A stretch of DNA of 14,360 nucleotides from an uncultured Ruminococcus sp. Its GTDB lineage: Bacteria > Bacillota > Clostridia > Oscillospirales > Acutalibacteraceae. The notes under the pieces were generated by a model that made no database searches, was not told the DNA's origin, and saw nothing but the letters and a program-made list of their open reading frames with translations. Positions 14,171 to 14,360 of this stretch are shown one piece after another (positions within the stretch are counted from its first letter, which is position 1; the number at the start of each line of letters is the position of its first letter). Where the stretch lies: contig CACXHC010000040.1 in assembly GCA_902767285.1 (NCBI GenBank), forward strand, positions 1 to 14,360, written 5' to 3'. The position numbers were made by a program, and so were the translations under genes.

Positions 14171-14360
14171 TATATCTCAACGATTTTGGAAGAGGATTTG
14201 AGTTGGATTTGCACCGAATCTGCTCCGAATCTCCCTACGGAGTAAAAATCGAGGCTTATTTTTCGGCATACAAAGGAAACAAATACGATTTTCTTGATTT
14301 ATGGATATGTTCCGAAAATAAAAATGCGGTTGCCGTTATATGCCGATACTACAATACGGT
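14167..14360 (+). CDS. Unidentified protein, N-terminal fragment (runs off window)
   Basis: An ATG inside an ATGA overlap with the second M42 peptidase opens a frame that stays open to the window end, giving 64 complete codons. It begins MIYLNDFGRGFELDLHRICS and continues with a mixed polar/hydrophobic pattern including YDFLDLWICS and AVAVICRYYNT, which looks like alternating strands of a soluble domain. No catalytic motif is visible. I have a weak impression of the N-terminal part of GNAT-like acetyltransferases from related bacteria, but the fragment is too short to claim this. Tight overlap shows that it belongs to the same operon. Confidence 0.7.
   Translation, partial: MIYLNDFGRGFELDLHRICSESPYGVKIEAYFSAYKGNKYDFLDLWICSENKNAVAVICRYYNT

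Overview
The window is AT-rich, with every credible gene on the + strand, strong G-rich Shine-Dalgarno sites, ATGA stop/start overlaps and Rho-independent terminators. It encodes an oxygen-sensitive 2-hydroxyacyl-CoA dehydratase-type ATP-dependent reductase with its activase, a kinase of the MEP isoprenoid pathway, a peptidoglycan ligase and an HD-GYP sensor. Together these suggest an anaerobic, low-GC Firmicute of the gut Clostridia type (Oscillospiraceae/Lachnospiraceae-like). The species cannot be named from the sequence alone.

Region 1 (1-2855) is the tail of a four-gene redox operon. In order it holds the C-terminal half of a double-cubane/HgdB-type reductase, its [4Fe-4S] ATPase activator, a six-helix CcdA/DsbD-like membrane thiol transporter with a cysteine-rich loop, and a membrane-anchored acidic-stalk protein ending in four cysteines. 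The genes are spaced by 12, 4 and -4 bases, and a strong terminator closes the unit. This is the best candidate for an undescribed system: low-potential reductase chemistry linked to a route for moving electrons across the membrane.

Region 2 (2856-7809) opens with a 39-base AT inverted repeat and a good sigma-A-type promoter. Three translationally coupled genes follow: a zinc-ribbon, seven-helix membrane protein with a long TPR tail; a three-helix membrane protein with a TPR tail; and a secreted protein with an uncharacterised C-terminal domain. Positive-inside charge distribution places both TPR tails outside the cytoplasm, on the same side as the secreted protein. A terminator closes this unit too.

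Region 3 (7810-14360) starts at an extended -10 promoter. It encodes a membrane-bound HD-GYP (cyclic-di-GMP phosphodiesterase-type) sensor, then ispE, murD, two tandem M42 metallo-aminopeptidases and the start of an unidentified gene. The genes are 26, 28, -4, 12 and -4 bases apart with no terminator between them, so one transcript is likely. IspE (isoprenoid precursor supply) and MurD (muropeptide ligation) both feed lipid II synthesis. The peptidases look like general peptide-recycling enzymes. No tRNA, rRNA, CRISPR array, transposon or integrase was seen.
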